DNA from: Bacteroidales bacterium | GTDB lineage: Bacteria > Bacteroidota > Bacteroidia > Bacteroidales > UBA932 | Length of the DNA: 64,000 nt | NCBI GenBank assembly: GCA_017550525.1 | Contig: JAFZOU010000037.1 | Location: 1 to 64,000 of the forward strand | Reading direction: 5' to 3' | In this document: positions 45,085 through 53,241 of the stretch, one piece after another | Layout of the letters: every line of letters starts with the position of its first letter | Numbering within the stretch: position 1 is the stretch's first letter | Program-made: the position numbers and the translations under genes | Notes under the pieces: model-generated | Told to the model about the DNA's origin: nothing | Databases searched by the model: none | The model's input: the letters and a program-made list of their open reading frames with translations, nothing else

Positions 45085-46150
45085 TGTAATTTGGTGCTTT
45101 CTTGGCTATGGCAACATCGTGAGGATGGTTCTCCTTCACGGTGGCGGGGCTTATCTTCACAAATTGGGCTTTGTGAAGGGCCGTAAGGTCCCTGGCGCCG
45201 CAGTAGCCCATACCGGAGCGGAGGCCTCCTTCCAACTGGAAGATTACATCCTCCACGGAGCCTTTGTACGGAACACGCGCCACAACGCCTTCAGGGACCA
45301 GTTTCTTGGCGCCTTTCTGGAAGTAGCGGTCTGCGCTTCCGGCCTCCATGGCGTCTATGGAGCCCATTCCGCGATAGCCTTTCATCTTCACGCCGTCCAC
45401 CTCCACAATGTCTCCGGGGGCTTCGTCAGTGCCGGCGAACATACTGCCGCACATCACGCAGGATGCGCCTGCGGCAAGGGCCTTCACCACGTCTCCTGAG
45501 TAGCGGAGGCCGCCGTCGGCGATGACAGGGACATCTCCGGCAACTTCGGCAACATCGGCAATGGCGGTAAGCTGGGGCATGCCAACGCCGGCAACGATGC
45601 GGGTGGTGCAGATGCTTCCGGGGCCGATTCCAACCTTGAGGCCGTCGGCGCCGGCTGCTATGAGGTCTTTGGCGGCTGCGGCGGTGGCAATGTTGCCAAC
45701 CACCACGTCAAGGGCGGGGAATGCGGCCTTAACGGCCTTCAGGGCATCCAGGACGCCCTTTGAGTGGCCGTGGGCGGAGTCAAGGACTATGGCGTCAACG
45801 CCGGCCTTCGCAAGCTTTTCAACGCGGTCAAGGACATCGGCCGTAATGCCAACTCCAGCGGCAACCTTCAGGCCCTCGGCCTTGACCTTTGCCACTTCAT
45901 CGGCCTGCTTTTCAGCGGTCATATTCTTATGGATGACGCCTATGCCGCCTTTCCGGGCCATGGCAATTGCCATCCGTGCCTCCGTGACGGTGTCCATTGC
46001 GGCCGATGCAAAGGGGCTTTCAAGGCCGATATTACGGGAGAATCGGCCCTTAAGGGATACCTCACGGGGAAGGACCTCGGAGTAGGCGGGGACCAGGAGG
46101 ACGTCGTCGAAGGTAATGCCTTCCTGCATTATGCGCTCTTTCAGGCTCAT
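45077..46150 (-). CDS. guaB: IMP dehydrogenase lacking the CBS (Bateman) domains
   Basis: 357 residues against about 490 in most bacteria. The barrel is complete: [15 protein letters not shown], catalytic Cys in [19 protein letters not shown], flap [10 protein letters not shown] and the C-terminal HPHDVAI, NPY-type end. Between [13 protein letters not shown] and VAAGVG there is only a short linker where about 120 residues of paired CBS domains normally sit. GMP reductase also lacks CBS domains, but the motifs above and the position before guaA indicate IMPDH. Loss of CBS implies loss of ATP/GTP allosteric control. Confidence 0.9.
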   Translation of the reverse strand: MSLKERIMQEGITFDDVLLVPAYSEVLPREVSLKGRFSRNIGLESPFASAAMDTVTEARMAIAMARKGGIGVIHKNMTAEKQADEVAKVKAEGLKVAAGVGITADVLDRVEKLAKAGVDAIVLDSAHGHSKGVLDALKAVKAAFPALDVVVGNIATAAAAKDLIAAGADGLKVGIGPGSICTTRIVAGVGMPQLTAIADVAEVAGDVPVIADGGLRYSGDVVKALAAGASCVMCGSMFAGTDEAPGDIVEVDGVKMKGYRGMGSIDAMEAGSADRYFQKGAKKLVPEGVVARVPYKGSVEDVIFQLEGGLRSGMGYCGARDLTALHKAQFVKISPATVKENHPHDVAIAKKAPNYNG

Positions 46151-46722
46151 CCTTCAGTTACGTGAATAAGTGATTTGACGGGGGCGATACCTTCCAGCTT
46201 GGCACGGCCGGGAAGGTCATCAATCTCTACCAGGAACACAAAGTCCTTTACCTTTACCTTGTATTCCTTGCCGCCGATAATGACTTTCTGAGCATTAAGG
46301 CCTTCGGCAAGGCCCTTTGCGGTGCCGCCGGTTGCAAGGATATCGTCAAAGAAAGTGATTTCCACGGTGTCTCCGGTGGGTTTACTGGCGGCAAGGTCAC
46401 TGTTACGGAAATACACGTGGTCCGGGCCGTACTCCTTCATGATTTCCACCTGGATAAGGTCTCCTTCACTGAAGGGAAGCTTACCTTTCTTACGAAGAGG
46501 AATCACGTTGTGAACGTTTGCGGCGCTGTAGAGCATGGGGGCGGCAAAGAGGAAACCGCGGGCCTCGGGGGCGGCCACGTTTGGCGCGGCGCACATTGCG
46601 GCAAGGTCATCCACAAGGCTCCTGAAGAGCTGTTTGTCCTGAAGGAAAGGGATGATGTCAACAAAGTTCACTCCCTTGATGGGGAAATCCGGATAGAATT
46701 TGATGAATTTAGTGTAGTCCAT
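46147..46722 (-). CDS. apt: Adenine/purine phosphoribosyltransferase
   Basis: 191 residues. Type I PRT fold with the PRPP loop [18 protein letters not shown] (about 122-139) and [10 protein letters not shown] early, as in APT. It salvages a purine base with PRPP; adenine is likely but xanthine/guanine cannot be excluded, and the divergence from E. coli APT is notable. It overlaps guaB by 4 bases (ATGA). Confidence 0.82.
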   Translation of the reverse strand: MDYTKFIKFYPDFPIKGVNFVDIIPFLQDKQLFRSLVDDLAAMCAAPNVAAPEARGFLFAAPMLYSAANVHNVIPLRKKGKLPFSEGDLIQVEIMKEYGPDHVYFRNSDLAASKPTGDTVEITFFDDILATGGTAKGLAEGLNAQKVIIGGKEYKVKVKDFVFLVEIDDLPGRAKLEGIAPVKSLIHVTEG

Positions 46723-46725
46723 AAC

Positions 46726-47655
46726 TTATTCTATTGAGTTCATGTCTATCAGGTTGTTAAGGAGGGCATAAACAGTAAGGCCGGCAACGGTTTTGATGCC
46801 GGTTTTGCGGGTGATGTTCTTGCGGTGGGAAATGACGGTGTAGATGGAGATGTTGTAAAGATCGGCAATCTCCTTGTTGAGCATTCCCTTGGCAACGGCC
46901 ACAAGGATTTCCTTTTCACGGGCGCTGAGCTCCCCGCCTTCGCCGCGTGGAGCCTCCGACTCATCCTCCATGCGGCTCACAACCGGCACCAGGATGCCGT
47001 CCTCTATGAAGGTGTGGCGCTCCAGGTCACTCTCCAGGCTGTAGAGGTAGAAAAGCACCCTGAAGCAGTCCTGGGAGCTGCTCTGGGAAGGCTGATACAT
47101 GGTGACCAGTTTCTTAAGGTCGTCCAGTTTCTCCTCCACGTTGGAGTGGTTCTTCTCATATTCCCCAATGGTATAGGGTTCCCTCTCCCGGCTGTCAATC
47201 ATAGCCTCCACATACGGGAAAACCGTCTTTTCCTCATAGTCGAAGTGACGCTCCAGTTCTTCCTTGTAATCCCCGAAGAACTTACGGATCACCTTCTTGT
47301 GCATATCGTCGCAGGGGGCTATCATATCCTCAATGGCGGCTGCAAGGGCCGGCACCATTGTCTCAAGATAATAGGTGTGGGACAGACGCAGATAACGGAC
47401 AATATCCTCAAGGCAGGCTCCTTCCATCTGCTCCCTTGAAGGCCGATAACCATCAAAAGCGTAAACCTTGCAGATGATGAGGAAGGTTTCCGGGTCTATG
47501 CCCATGCCGTCACAGACCTCCTTTACCGTGGCCTCACCAAAGCCGTAACTCATCCCGAAACGGGAGAACACCCCCAGAATAGAAAAATTGACGTCCAGCA
47601 GGTCTGCCATCTTCATGGCCGGACTGATGGACGTTATGGACACCTGAGGTTTCAT
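46726..47655 (-). CDS. RIC-type hemerythrin fused to a LuxR DNA-binding domain
   Basis: 309 residues. About 12-60 resembles the ScdA/YtfE N-terminal (DUF542) module but lacks its Cys pair (SYGFGE where others have DYCC). About 85-225 is a hemerythrin domain with likely di-iron ligands His93, His137, Glu141, His170, His214 and Glu218 (HFDYEE, EKNH, LERHTFIED). About 240-305 is a LuxR/GerE HTH (LSAREKEILVAVAKGMLNKEIADLY). RIC proteins repair nitrosylated or oxidised iron-sulfur clusters; here the iron domain probably senses O2, NO or oxidation and the HTH acts on transcription. It is first in the purine operon. Confidence 0.8.
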   Translation of the reverse strand: MKPQVSITSISPAMKMADLLDVNFSILGVFSRFGMSYGFGEATVKEVCDGMGIDPETFLIICKVYAFDGYRPSREQMEGACLEDIVRYLRLSHTYYLETMVPALAAAIEDMIAPCDDMHKKVIRKFFGDYKEELERHFDYEEKTVFPYVEAMIDSREREPYTIGEYEKNHSNVEEKLDDLKKLVTMYQPSQSSSQDCFRVLFYLYSLESDLERHTFIEDGILVPVVSRMEDESEAPRGEGGELSAREKEILVAVAKGMLNKEIADLYNISIYTVISHRKNITRKTGIKTVAGLTVYALLNNLIDMNSIE

Positions 47656-47659
47656 CTTA

Positions 47660-47667
47660 CAAAATTA
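47660..47667 (-). promoter_or_regulatory. -7 box of the nucleotide operon (leaderless)
   Basis: TAATTTTG on the minus strand ends 4 bases before the start codon at 47655. No TTG at the right distance. This would be the promoter for the hemerythrin-LuxR, apt, guaB, guaA, pyrG transcript. Confidence 0.5.
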
Positions 47668-47705
47668 GAAAAAATTTGGATAGTCTGTGCCGTTTTTTCA
47701 GGAAA

Positions 47706-47888
47706 TGTCGCAGGTCAGAGCGAGGGCCGTCGCAGGTGGCGGGGCAAAACGTCGCAGGTCTGCGTTTTTGGCGTCACCTGCGACGACAATCAGCCTCAGA
47801 CGCAAAAAACTGTCGCAGGTCCGGCGTTTTTTGCAGACCTGCGACGGAATGAGCCCGAACCTGCGACGAAGCAGACGGTCACCTGCGA
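47706..47888. repeat. REP family 2, array A
   Basis: Hairpin units built on GTCGCAGGTC / GACCTGCGAC, for example 47751-47784 (loop about TGCGTTTTTGGCG) and 47812-47845. Eight copies of the 9-mer GTCGCAGGT or its complement. The same family recurs at 49555-49700 and 50836-51020. Confidence 0.85.
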
Positions 47889-47934
47889 CATGTCGGCCAA
47901 CCACCTGCCACACCAGGTGCTCCACGCCGTAGCA

Positions 47935-48894
47935 CTAAACCATCGGCACCATCTTTCCGGCCGATGTTTTTGCCCCCATTGAAGAGAGCAATCCGGCCAC
48001 CACATCGCGGGGCATTCCCAGACATCTTGAGAGCTGCGGTACCGTGGTCTTGTACGACCTATACAAATATGGCAGCAGTTTGGCCTTTACCTCCGGGGTC
48101 AGTTCGGGGACGGTTTTGTGGTACCATTTATCGGCCAGTTGCTTTATCACGGCCAGCATCTCTGTGTCTGTCCGGGAATGGCGCCCGCTGCTTACCAGCA
48201 TCTGCTGCATTTCCGGGACATTGACGGAGCCTATCGTCTTGAGGAAAAAGGCCTGGTCATTTGAAAAGGCACTCTCCAGATAAGAATAGTCGCAGGCGCT
48301 TGCGGGCTCCACGCCGCCATCGGCATTTACTAGCCAGGGAACGCCGGACAGATCTTCGTGGGTATGAAAAACCGCTTCCCGTTCCCTCCGGCTCATGTCG
48401 GCAACCCGGCGCACCGCGTCCGGACATCGGCCATCAGCAAACATCCCCCGGTAGCCAGACCAGCGATAATCCTCCACGCGTGAACCGGCGTCTATTGCGT
48501 TGCGGGGAATATACGCCAGAGCGTTACGGACGTACCAGTCTGAATCCAGATACTTCACACTTATATCCGAGCGGGCCAGTAGCGCCTTCTCCTTATACTT
48601 CCAACTTAAGTATTGGGAATGGCGCTTTGTTATCAGGGAGGCGGCGCTGAAGGCCGATTCAATACTCTCTGCCAGCAAGGAACAGTGCCCGTGATTAGAC
48701 ATTGCTATTGCAATTATTACAATGCAATTAGCCATATGGGCCGATACATAGAAGCACTTTTCAAGATGGTCATAGTCTTCATCGTCCTTGCATAGCAGAG
48801 CGGTCTCCATCCCCTCCAGACTTATATGGAAGGGAAACACCTTGCACACTTTACCGTCAGGCAAAGTGCGCGTTACGATTCGCTGGAATGCCAT
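47935..48894 (-). CDS. REP-associated tyrosine transposase (RAYT), second copy
   Basis: 319 residues. The HUH motif is MSNHGHCSLL, with a downstream candidate Tyr in NALAYIPRNAIDAG and EDYRWSGYRG, which is the usual RAYT block (YxxxNPxxAG, then DYxWSSY) in altered form. The C-terminal 40 residues carry an HTH-like segment (TTVPQLSRCLGMPRDVVAGLL). It is unlike the RAYT at 1718 and sits among REP family 2 instead of family 1, consistent with each RAYT being tied to one REP type. Confidence 0.82.
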   Translation of the reverse strand: MAFQRIVTRTLPDGKVCKVFPFHISLEGMETALLCKDDEDYDHLEKCFYVSAHMANCIVIIAIAMSNHGHCSLLAESIESAFSAASLITKRHSQYLSWKYKEKALLARSDISVKYLDSDWYVRNALAYIPRNAIDAGSRVEDYRWSGYRGMFADGRCPDAVRRVADMSRREREAVFHTHEDLSGVPWLVNADGGVEPASACDYSYLESAFSNDQAFFLKTIGSVNVPEMQQMLVSSGRHSRTDTEMLAVIKQLADKWYHKTVPELTPEVKAKLLPYLYRSYKTTVPQLSRCLGMPRDVVAGLLSSMGAKTSAGKMVPMV

Positions 48895-48896
48895 AG

Positions 48897-49322
48897 TCAG
48901 TTCACCGGCTTGCCGATATCCGAGAATGACAATCCCATAGGGAAGACCCCGCTGATCGGACGGATTATATTTGACGGGTCAAAACCATAAGGCTTCTTCA
49001 GCGAAGAGGAATACTTCTCATAATGAGGAATAAAACTGAACATCATCGTGCTCCAAAACAGTTCCGCGGTCTCATATGGCTCTGCGCAGGAAATAATCTC
49101 TGCCATTGACAGATAGCGAATAGCCTTACTGACGTTGAGATTATGGTCCCGCCAGACTGTATTTATAAGCCCACGCATTACCTGCCTGTATCTATGATCC
49201 ATGAGTTTTGCCTCTTCTTCTATGTCTTTCGGGGGAGATTCAATGGAGTCTGCAAACTCATAATCGGTACTGAACAGCATCTCGCCATTGTCGTCCACTA
49301 ATACTTCCAAAAACTTTTTCAT
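48897..49322 (-). CDS. Unknown protein cotranscribed with the RAYT
   Basis: 141 residues, start at 49322, ending 2 bases before the RAYT start. Cytoplasmic-looking, mostly helical, acidic N-terminus. No domain recognised. Its position between the two REP arrays, in an operon with the transposase, suggests an accessory factor of the element, but it may be a chance resident gene. Confidence 0.6.
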   Translation of the reverse strand: MKKFLEVLVDDNGEMLFSTDYEFADSIESPPKDIEEEAKLMDHRYRQVMRGLINTVWRDHNLNVSKAIRYLSMAEIISCAEPYETAELFWSTMMFSFIPHYEKYSSSLKKPYGFDPSNIIRPISGVFPMGLSFSDIGKPVN

Positions 49323-49476
49323 AACATTATTTATATAGGGTTAACTTGATTGTTCCACGCCTGGCAGGACACACGGATTGTGGACTAAAAGACCTTTAGC
49401 CTCCCTGCAAACATATGTTATTAATAATCTTGATGCAAGACGCCCCTGCAGATTTTTACGTTTTTTGTGAATAATG

Positions 49477-49510
49477 TGTTGTTTCACGGGGCAGAACACC
49501 TGAAACAACA
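49477..49510. repeat. Inverted repeat upstream of the RAYT operon
   Basis: TGTTGTTTCA, 14-base spacer, TGAAACAACA: a perfect 10-bp inverted repeat between the gene at 49322 and the REP array at 49555. It could be an operator or an element end. Otherwise 49323-49554 shows no gene. Confidence 0.4.
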
Positions 49511-49554
49511 ACAAGAATACGGCCTTCGGCCAATTTAATTTGTGATGTTTTTAA

Positions 49555-49700
49555 AGCGTCGCAGGTCTGCGTTTTTGGCGTCACCTGCGACGCGAATCGG
49601 CCACAGACACAAAAAACCGTCGCAGATCCGGCGTTTTTTGCAGACCTGCGACGATTCGGGGCTTGACGTGCAACGGTTTGTGACCAGACCTGCGACGTTT
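49555..49700. repeat. REP family 2, array B
   Basis: Two hairpin units (49557-49592 and 49619-49653) plus single arms near 49690, same GTCGCAGGTC/ACCTGCGAC stems as array A. Arrays A and B flank the RAYT operon on both sides. Confidence 0.85.
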
Positions 49701-49704
49701 TTAT

Positions 49705-49712
49705 TATCTTTG
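49705..49712 (+). promoter_or_regulatory. -7 box abutting queH (leaderless)
   Basis: Perfect TATCTTTG ending four bases before the GTG start at 49717. The upstream part of this promoter would lie in REP array B. Confidence 0.55.
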
Positions 49713-49716
49713 TATC

Positions 49717-50319
49717 GTGAAACAGAAATTCCAGATAGAAGTTCCGGGGGGCAGCGGGAAGATCCTTCTTCACGCCTGCTGTGCTCCGTGCTCGGGGGCC
49801 ATTGTGGAATACCTCGTGAAGCACGGAGTGAGACCCGTAATCTTCTTCTCCAACTCAAATATCACCCCATTTGAGGAGTACAGCCACAGGCTCAATGAGT
49901 GTATCCGCTATGCCGGGGAGTTTGGCCTTGAGGTGGTTGAGGACAACTATGACCACAATTCCTGGCTCACCTGCGCTGCCGGCTTGGAGTCAGAGCCTGA
50001 ACGGGGCGCACGCTGCCTGGAATGCTTCAAACACAGGCTCCTGAGAGCCGCGCTGTATGCTGCCGCCAATGGTTTTGATGTACTCACAACCACTCTGGCT
50101 AGTTCCCGCTGGAAGAGCCTTGAGCAGGTGAACGAAGCCGGTGCCTGGGCATGTGCGCAGGTGGAAGGCGTGACCTGGTGGGGCCAGAATTGGAGAAAAG
50201 GCGGCCTCCAGGACCGCCGTAATGAAATTATCAGGGAGCAGAACTTCTACAATCAGCTTTTCTGCGGCTGCGAGTTCTCTCAGAGAACCGGTTCTGCAGA
50301 GCCGTCGGAGGCCTTGTAG
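49717..50319 (+). CDS. queH: Epoxyqueuosine reductase QueH
   Basis: 200 residues with a GTG start (no ATG precedes the first conserved motif). DUF208/QueH proteins reduce epoxyqueuosine to queuosine in tRNA with an iron-sulfur cluster and a non-haem iron. Conserved cysteines are in LLHACCAPCSG, RCLECFKHRL and FCGCEFS; NSNITPFEEY is also typical. Its 3' end overlaps the converging gene at 50280 by 40 bases. No other queuosine gene is nearby. Confidence 0.92.
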   Translation: MKQKFQIEVPGGSGKILLHACCAPCSGAIVEYLVKHGVRPVIFFSNSNITPFEEYSHRLNECIRYAGEFGLEVVEDNYDHNSWLTCAAGLESEPERGARCLECFKHRLLRAALYAAANGFDVLTTTLASSRWKSLEQVNEAGAWACAQVEGVTWWGQNWRKGGLQDRRNEIIREQNFYNQLFCGCEFSQRTGSAEPSEAL

Positions 50320-50783
50320 TCAAACTTGTTGCCGTGCCAGGTCCAGGACAACAGGGCGCTGCCGCTGCGGATTGAAAGGACCTGACGGAACACACGGATT
50401 TCCGTTGCTTCCGGAGAACCAACCTTTCCCGCAAGTTTCCACTCTCCGCCTTCCAAAGTATACACATTGGCATATACTCCGCCGTCCCTACGCCTTGCTA
50501 TAACAAGGTCAGGGGCGCGGTTTCCGGTAAAATCATGAATGCCGATAACAGTGTCCCCCTCTCCGGATTCCAGATCTGTGCCATTGACGGAAACGGCACC
50601 TGAAGCCAGTGAAGCCTTGAAACTGGCATTGTCAATAGAGAAATCAAGCGTTCCGCTTTCACCAAAGAAATAGCTCTCAAGGCCCACGATGAAGGTCTTG
50701 GACTCATTGTCTGAAAAAGTACGCATTTGGGCAGAGGCCGTAAGCCCGGCCAGCAGGCATATTATGGTTAATAGTCTTTTCAT
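50280..50783 (-). CDS. Secreted protein of unknown function
   Basis: 167 residues from ATG 50783, with a signal peptide ending TASAQ. Beta-rich mature part containing IGIHDFTGNRAPDLVIARRR, like a single FG-GAP/VCBS-type blade. No enzyme motif. A -7 box (TATATTTG, 50797-50790) ends 6 bases before the start codon. It converges with and overlaps queH. Confidence 0.7.
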   Translation of the reverse strand: MKRLLTIICLLAGLTASAQMRTFSDNESKTFIVGLESYFFGESGTLDFSIDNASFKASLASGAVSVNGTDLESGEGDTVIGIHDFTGNRAPDLVIARRRDGGVYANVYTLEGGEWKLAGKVGSPEATEIRVFRQVLSIRSGSALLSWTWHGNKFDYKASDGSAEPVL

Positions 50784-50835
50784 TACCTGCAAATATACAC
50801 ATTTTTAACAATATGCATAACCATCGGCCCAGAAA

Positions 50836-51020
50836 CGTCGCAGGTGGGACAACAAAGTGTCGCAGGTCCGGCAACGTAACGTCGCAAGTCTGCGTTTTTA
50901 GCATCACCTGCGACGCCAATCGGCCACTGAAGCAAAAAAGCGTCGCAGGCCCGGCAAAAATTGCAGACCTGCGACAAAAATTCTTGTGACCAGCGACGCA
51001 AAAGGATGAGACCTGCGACA
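50836..51020. repeat. REP family 2, array C
   Basis: Units with GTCGCAGGT/ACCTGCGAC stems, for example 50880-50913 and 50942-50978, with single arms at both ends; the last reaches the stop of the barrel gene at 51021. Slightly more decayed than arrays A and B. Confidence 0.8.
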
Positions 51021-51743
51021 CTAGAAGGAGAAACCTATTCCCACCTTGATCTGGGAACGGGATGTGGACCAGTCTTTCACCTTGGCAAAGTTGAGCATAC
51101 TGTGATCATAGCCGATAATAACCTGGATATCTCCGGCCTGGATACCCACTCCGCCACCAAGGTAGATGTTGAAGGGATTGGTGATACCACCTTCGAACAG
51201 GGTGCCAACCTCCTTGTTATCAGGGCCGTACAATTTTCCGTCGAAGTAGTTCAAGGTGTATTTTCCGGTAGATTGGACAAATGTGCCCATTCCGGCGGAA
51301 GCCTCATAAGTTCCGGCGGAAGCCTCATAAGATCCCTTACTGCTGAACGCAATCTGGAAAACGGGGCCGGCATAAACGAAGAGATTGAAATCACGGCCGA
51401 ATTCGAAAGTATAATTCAGATTGATGGGAATATTGAAGGAAAATTCCCTGTAGGTTTCTCTTTCGTTTTTAAAGGTACCATAAATGGCCTCACCGTTGTT
51501 CCTTCTGTCAAAAAGGGTGCTGAAATACACTCCGGGAGCCACACCAAAGCCTTCAACCACATTGAGGTTGTACTGGCCACCCAGGTAAAGACCATTGAGG
51601 TTGGTCTTGTCCGGATCTCCGCTTGTGTACTTTGTTATTTCCGTTGAATTCAGCCAACCTGCACCGAACGAGAGCTGGGCGTGAGCCTGGGTTCCAAGAA
51701 GCAGTGCCGCTGCGCTGAAAACAATAGCAAATACTTTCTTCAT
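51021..51743 (-). CDS. Outer-membrane beta-barrel protein, paralog 3
   Basis: 240 residues with signal peptide ending QAHAQL. It starts LSFGAGWLNSTE and ends VGIGFSF, with YxGPVFQIAFSSKGSYEASAG in the middle. It is a close paralog of the next gene upstream (shared GWLNSTE, GGQYNL, GIQAGDxQVIIGYDHS). A direct repeat of SAGTYEA/SAGMGT residues near 150 suggests a small internal duplication. Function unknown; PorT/OmpA-like 8-strand barrel. Confidence 0.8.
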   Translation of the reverse strand: MKKVFAIVFSAAALLLGTQAHAQLSFGAGWLNSTEITKYTSGDPDKTNLNGLYLGGQYNLNVVEGFGVAPGVYFSTLFDRRNNGEAIYGTFKNERETYREFSFNIPINLNYTFEFGRDFNLFVYAGPVFQIAFSSKGSYEASAGTYEASAGMGTFVQSTGKYTLNYFDGKLYGPDNKEVGTLFEGGITNPFNIYLGGGVGIQAGDIQVIIGYDHSMLNFAKVKDWSTSRSQIKVGIGFSF

Positions 51744-51759
51744 TTTCTTACTTTTTTAC

Positions 51760-51792
51760 AGAAAAAGCCCTTTACGGGAAAGGGCTTTTTCT
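51760..51792. terminator. Terminator hairpin between barrel genes
   Basis: A perfect 14-bp stem AGAAAAAGCCCTTT / AAAGGGCTTTTTCT with loop ACGGG, with A/T-rich ends on both sides. It lies after the 51815-52513 gene and before 51743, so it would limit read-through into paralog 3. Confidence 0.8.
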
Positions 51793-51814
51793 AAGTGGTT
51801 TCTCTCCTAAGAGA

Positions 51815-52513
51815 TTAGAAAGCGTAACCTACACCAAGTTTAATCTGGGAACGGGAAGCGGTTTCGTTGCTGTTCTTGGAGAAGTTAAGGAGGCTGTGAT
51901 CATAGCCGATGATAACCTGGAAAGCTCCGGCCTGGATACCAGCGCCACCACCAACATAGATGTTGAAGGGATTCTGATAGCCACCGTCGTGCTGACCAAC
52001 TTCTTCATTCTTTGCGTTGTAAGTCTTTCCGCTGTAGTTGTCAGTGGTATACTTTCCGGTGGATACACCAACACCGCCAGCGCCAATAGAGGCCTCATAA
52101 GAAGCCTTGCTCACAATACCAAGCTGGAAAACAGGGCCTGCATAAACAAACACCTTGAAATCTCCACCGATTTCAAATGCATAATTCACGTTTACAGGAA
52201 CATTGAGATCAAACTCCCTGCTGTCGGCCTTTGTGCTACCTGTAACACCATAAAGAGAATCACTGTTGTTCACTTTTGCGAAAATACCAGAGACATACAG
52301 ACCGGGAGCTACGCCAAGACCGGCAACAATGGGAAGGTTGTACTGGCCACCAACATAAAAACCGTTAAGGTTTGTCTTGGAGGGATCGTTATTTCCACTC
52401 TTTACAGTCTCTGTTGAATTGAGCCAACCTGCGCCAACTGAAAGCTGGGCATAAGCCTGGGTTCCCATAAGCAGAGCTGCTGCGCTGAGAACGATTGCAA
52501 AAATCTTTTTCAT
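51815..52513 (-). CDS. Outer-membrane beta-barrel protein, paralog 2
   Basis: 232 residues; signal peptide ending AYAQL, then SVGAGWLNSTE. Strongly similar to paralog 3, with the same VFVYAGPVFQLG strand and terminal strand LGVGYAF. Lies 18 bases after paralog 1. Function unknown. Confidence 0.8.
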   Translation of the reverse strand: MKKIFAIVLSAAALLMGTQAYAQLSVGAGWLNSTETVKSGNNDPSKTNLNGFYVGGQYNLPIVAGLGVAPGLYVSGIFAKVNNSDSLYGVTGSTKADSREFDLNVPVNVNYAFEIGGDFKVFVYAGPVFQLGIVSKASYEASIGAGGVGVSTGKYTTDNYSGKTYNAKNEEVGQHDGGYQNPFNIYVGGGAGIQAGAFQVIIGYDHSLLNFSKNSNETASRSQIKLGVGYAF

Positions 52514-52531
52514 TGTTAAAACTATATTAGG

Positions 52532-53203
52532 TTAAAAATTATATCCAAGTCCTATCCTGAGGAGACCGCGTCTAATATCTCCGTTGGCATCTGTGGTAAG
52601 ATTGAGGAGGCCGAAGTCATAGCCCACATTGACGTGGACAAGTTCAGAGACCTCAACACCAAGACCGATTCCAAGGAAAAGGTTGATACGGTTGCGGGCC
52701 GGAATTGCAGCGCCTAAATTGTTCTGAGAGACGGGTATCTCCTGGTAAAGATTGTAGATATTGGTAGGGTTGCTCTCACCGTGAATTGTACGGTTGTAGA
52801 TGCCATACTGGAAGGTGGGGCCAGCCCATGCCTCAAGTTTGAAATCGGGGGTGATTTCAAAGAGATACTGTACATGGAGGGGCGCATTGAGAGCAATCTC
52901 CGTGGTCTTTGCATCATCAAGGGCATCAGGAATACCGGCTTCCTTACCAAACAGGAAAGAGAAGTTTGCACCGGGGGCGAGGCTAAGGCCTTCAGTGATA
53001 CCATCAAGGCTGATACGATATTTTGCACCTGCATAGAAGCCATCCAGAACATTGGTTCCGGTTTGGGTATTAGACTGCCCGGCAAGTGTTGTGGTCTTTT
53101 TCAGATTTTCCGTTGCGTGGAGGTATCCGCCATTAAAAATGAGCTGTGCATTTGCCTGCATTCCAATGAGCAGGGCGGCTGCAATAACAAGTAGTTTTTT
53201 CAT
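52532..53203 (-). CDS. Outer-membrane beta-barrel protein, paralog 1
   Basis: 223 residues; signal peptide ending MQANAQL. More distant from the other two but with the same plan (GGYLHATENL, GFYAGAKYRI, AWAGPTFQYGI, VGYDFGLLNL, terminal GLGYNF). A -7 box TATCTTTG (53234-53227) lies about 24 bases upstream of the start, within the end of the DUF4249 spacer. First of a tandem triplet. Confidence 0.8.
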   Translation of the reverse strand: MKKLLVIAAALLIGMQANAQLIFNGGYLHATENLKKTTTLAGQSNTQTGTNVLDGFYAGAKYRISLDGITEGLSLAPGANFSFLFGKEAGIPDALDDAKTTEIALNAPLHVQYLFEITPDFKLEAWAGPTFQYGIYNRTIHGESNPTNIYNLYQEIPVSQNNLGAAIPARNRINLFLGIGLGVEVSELVHVNVGYDFGLLNLTTDANGDIRRGLLRIGLGYNF

Positions 53204-53241
53204 TTCAAACTATCAATTTAATCATACAAAGATAGCAATTT

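Noticed and set aside
45077..46150. GMP reductase instead of IMP dehydrogenase
   Set aside because: IMPDH-specific motifs ([19 protein letters not shown]-type flap, HPHDV end) and the gene order before guaA outweigh the lack of CBS domains.
47706..47888. Possible CRISPR array (regular repeats of GTCGCAGGT)
   Set aside because: Repeat units are inverted palindromes of alternating orientation with short, related spacers and no cas genes; they fit REP elements tied to a RAYT.
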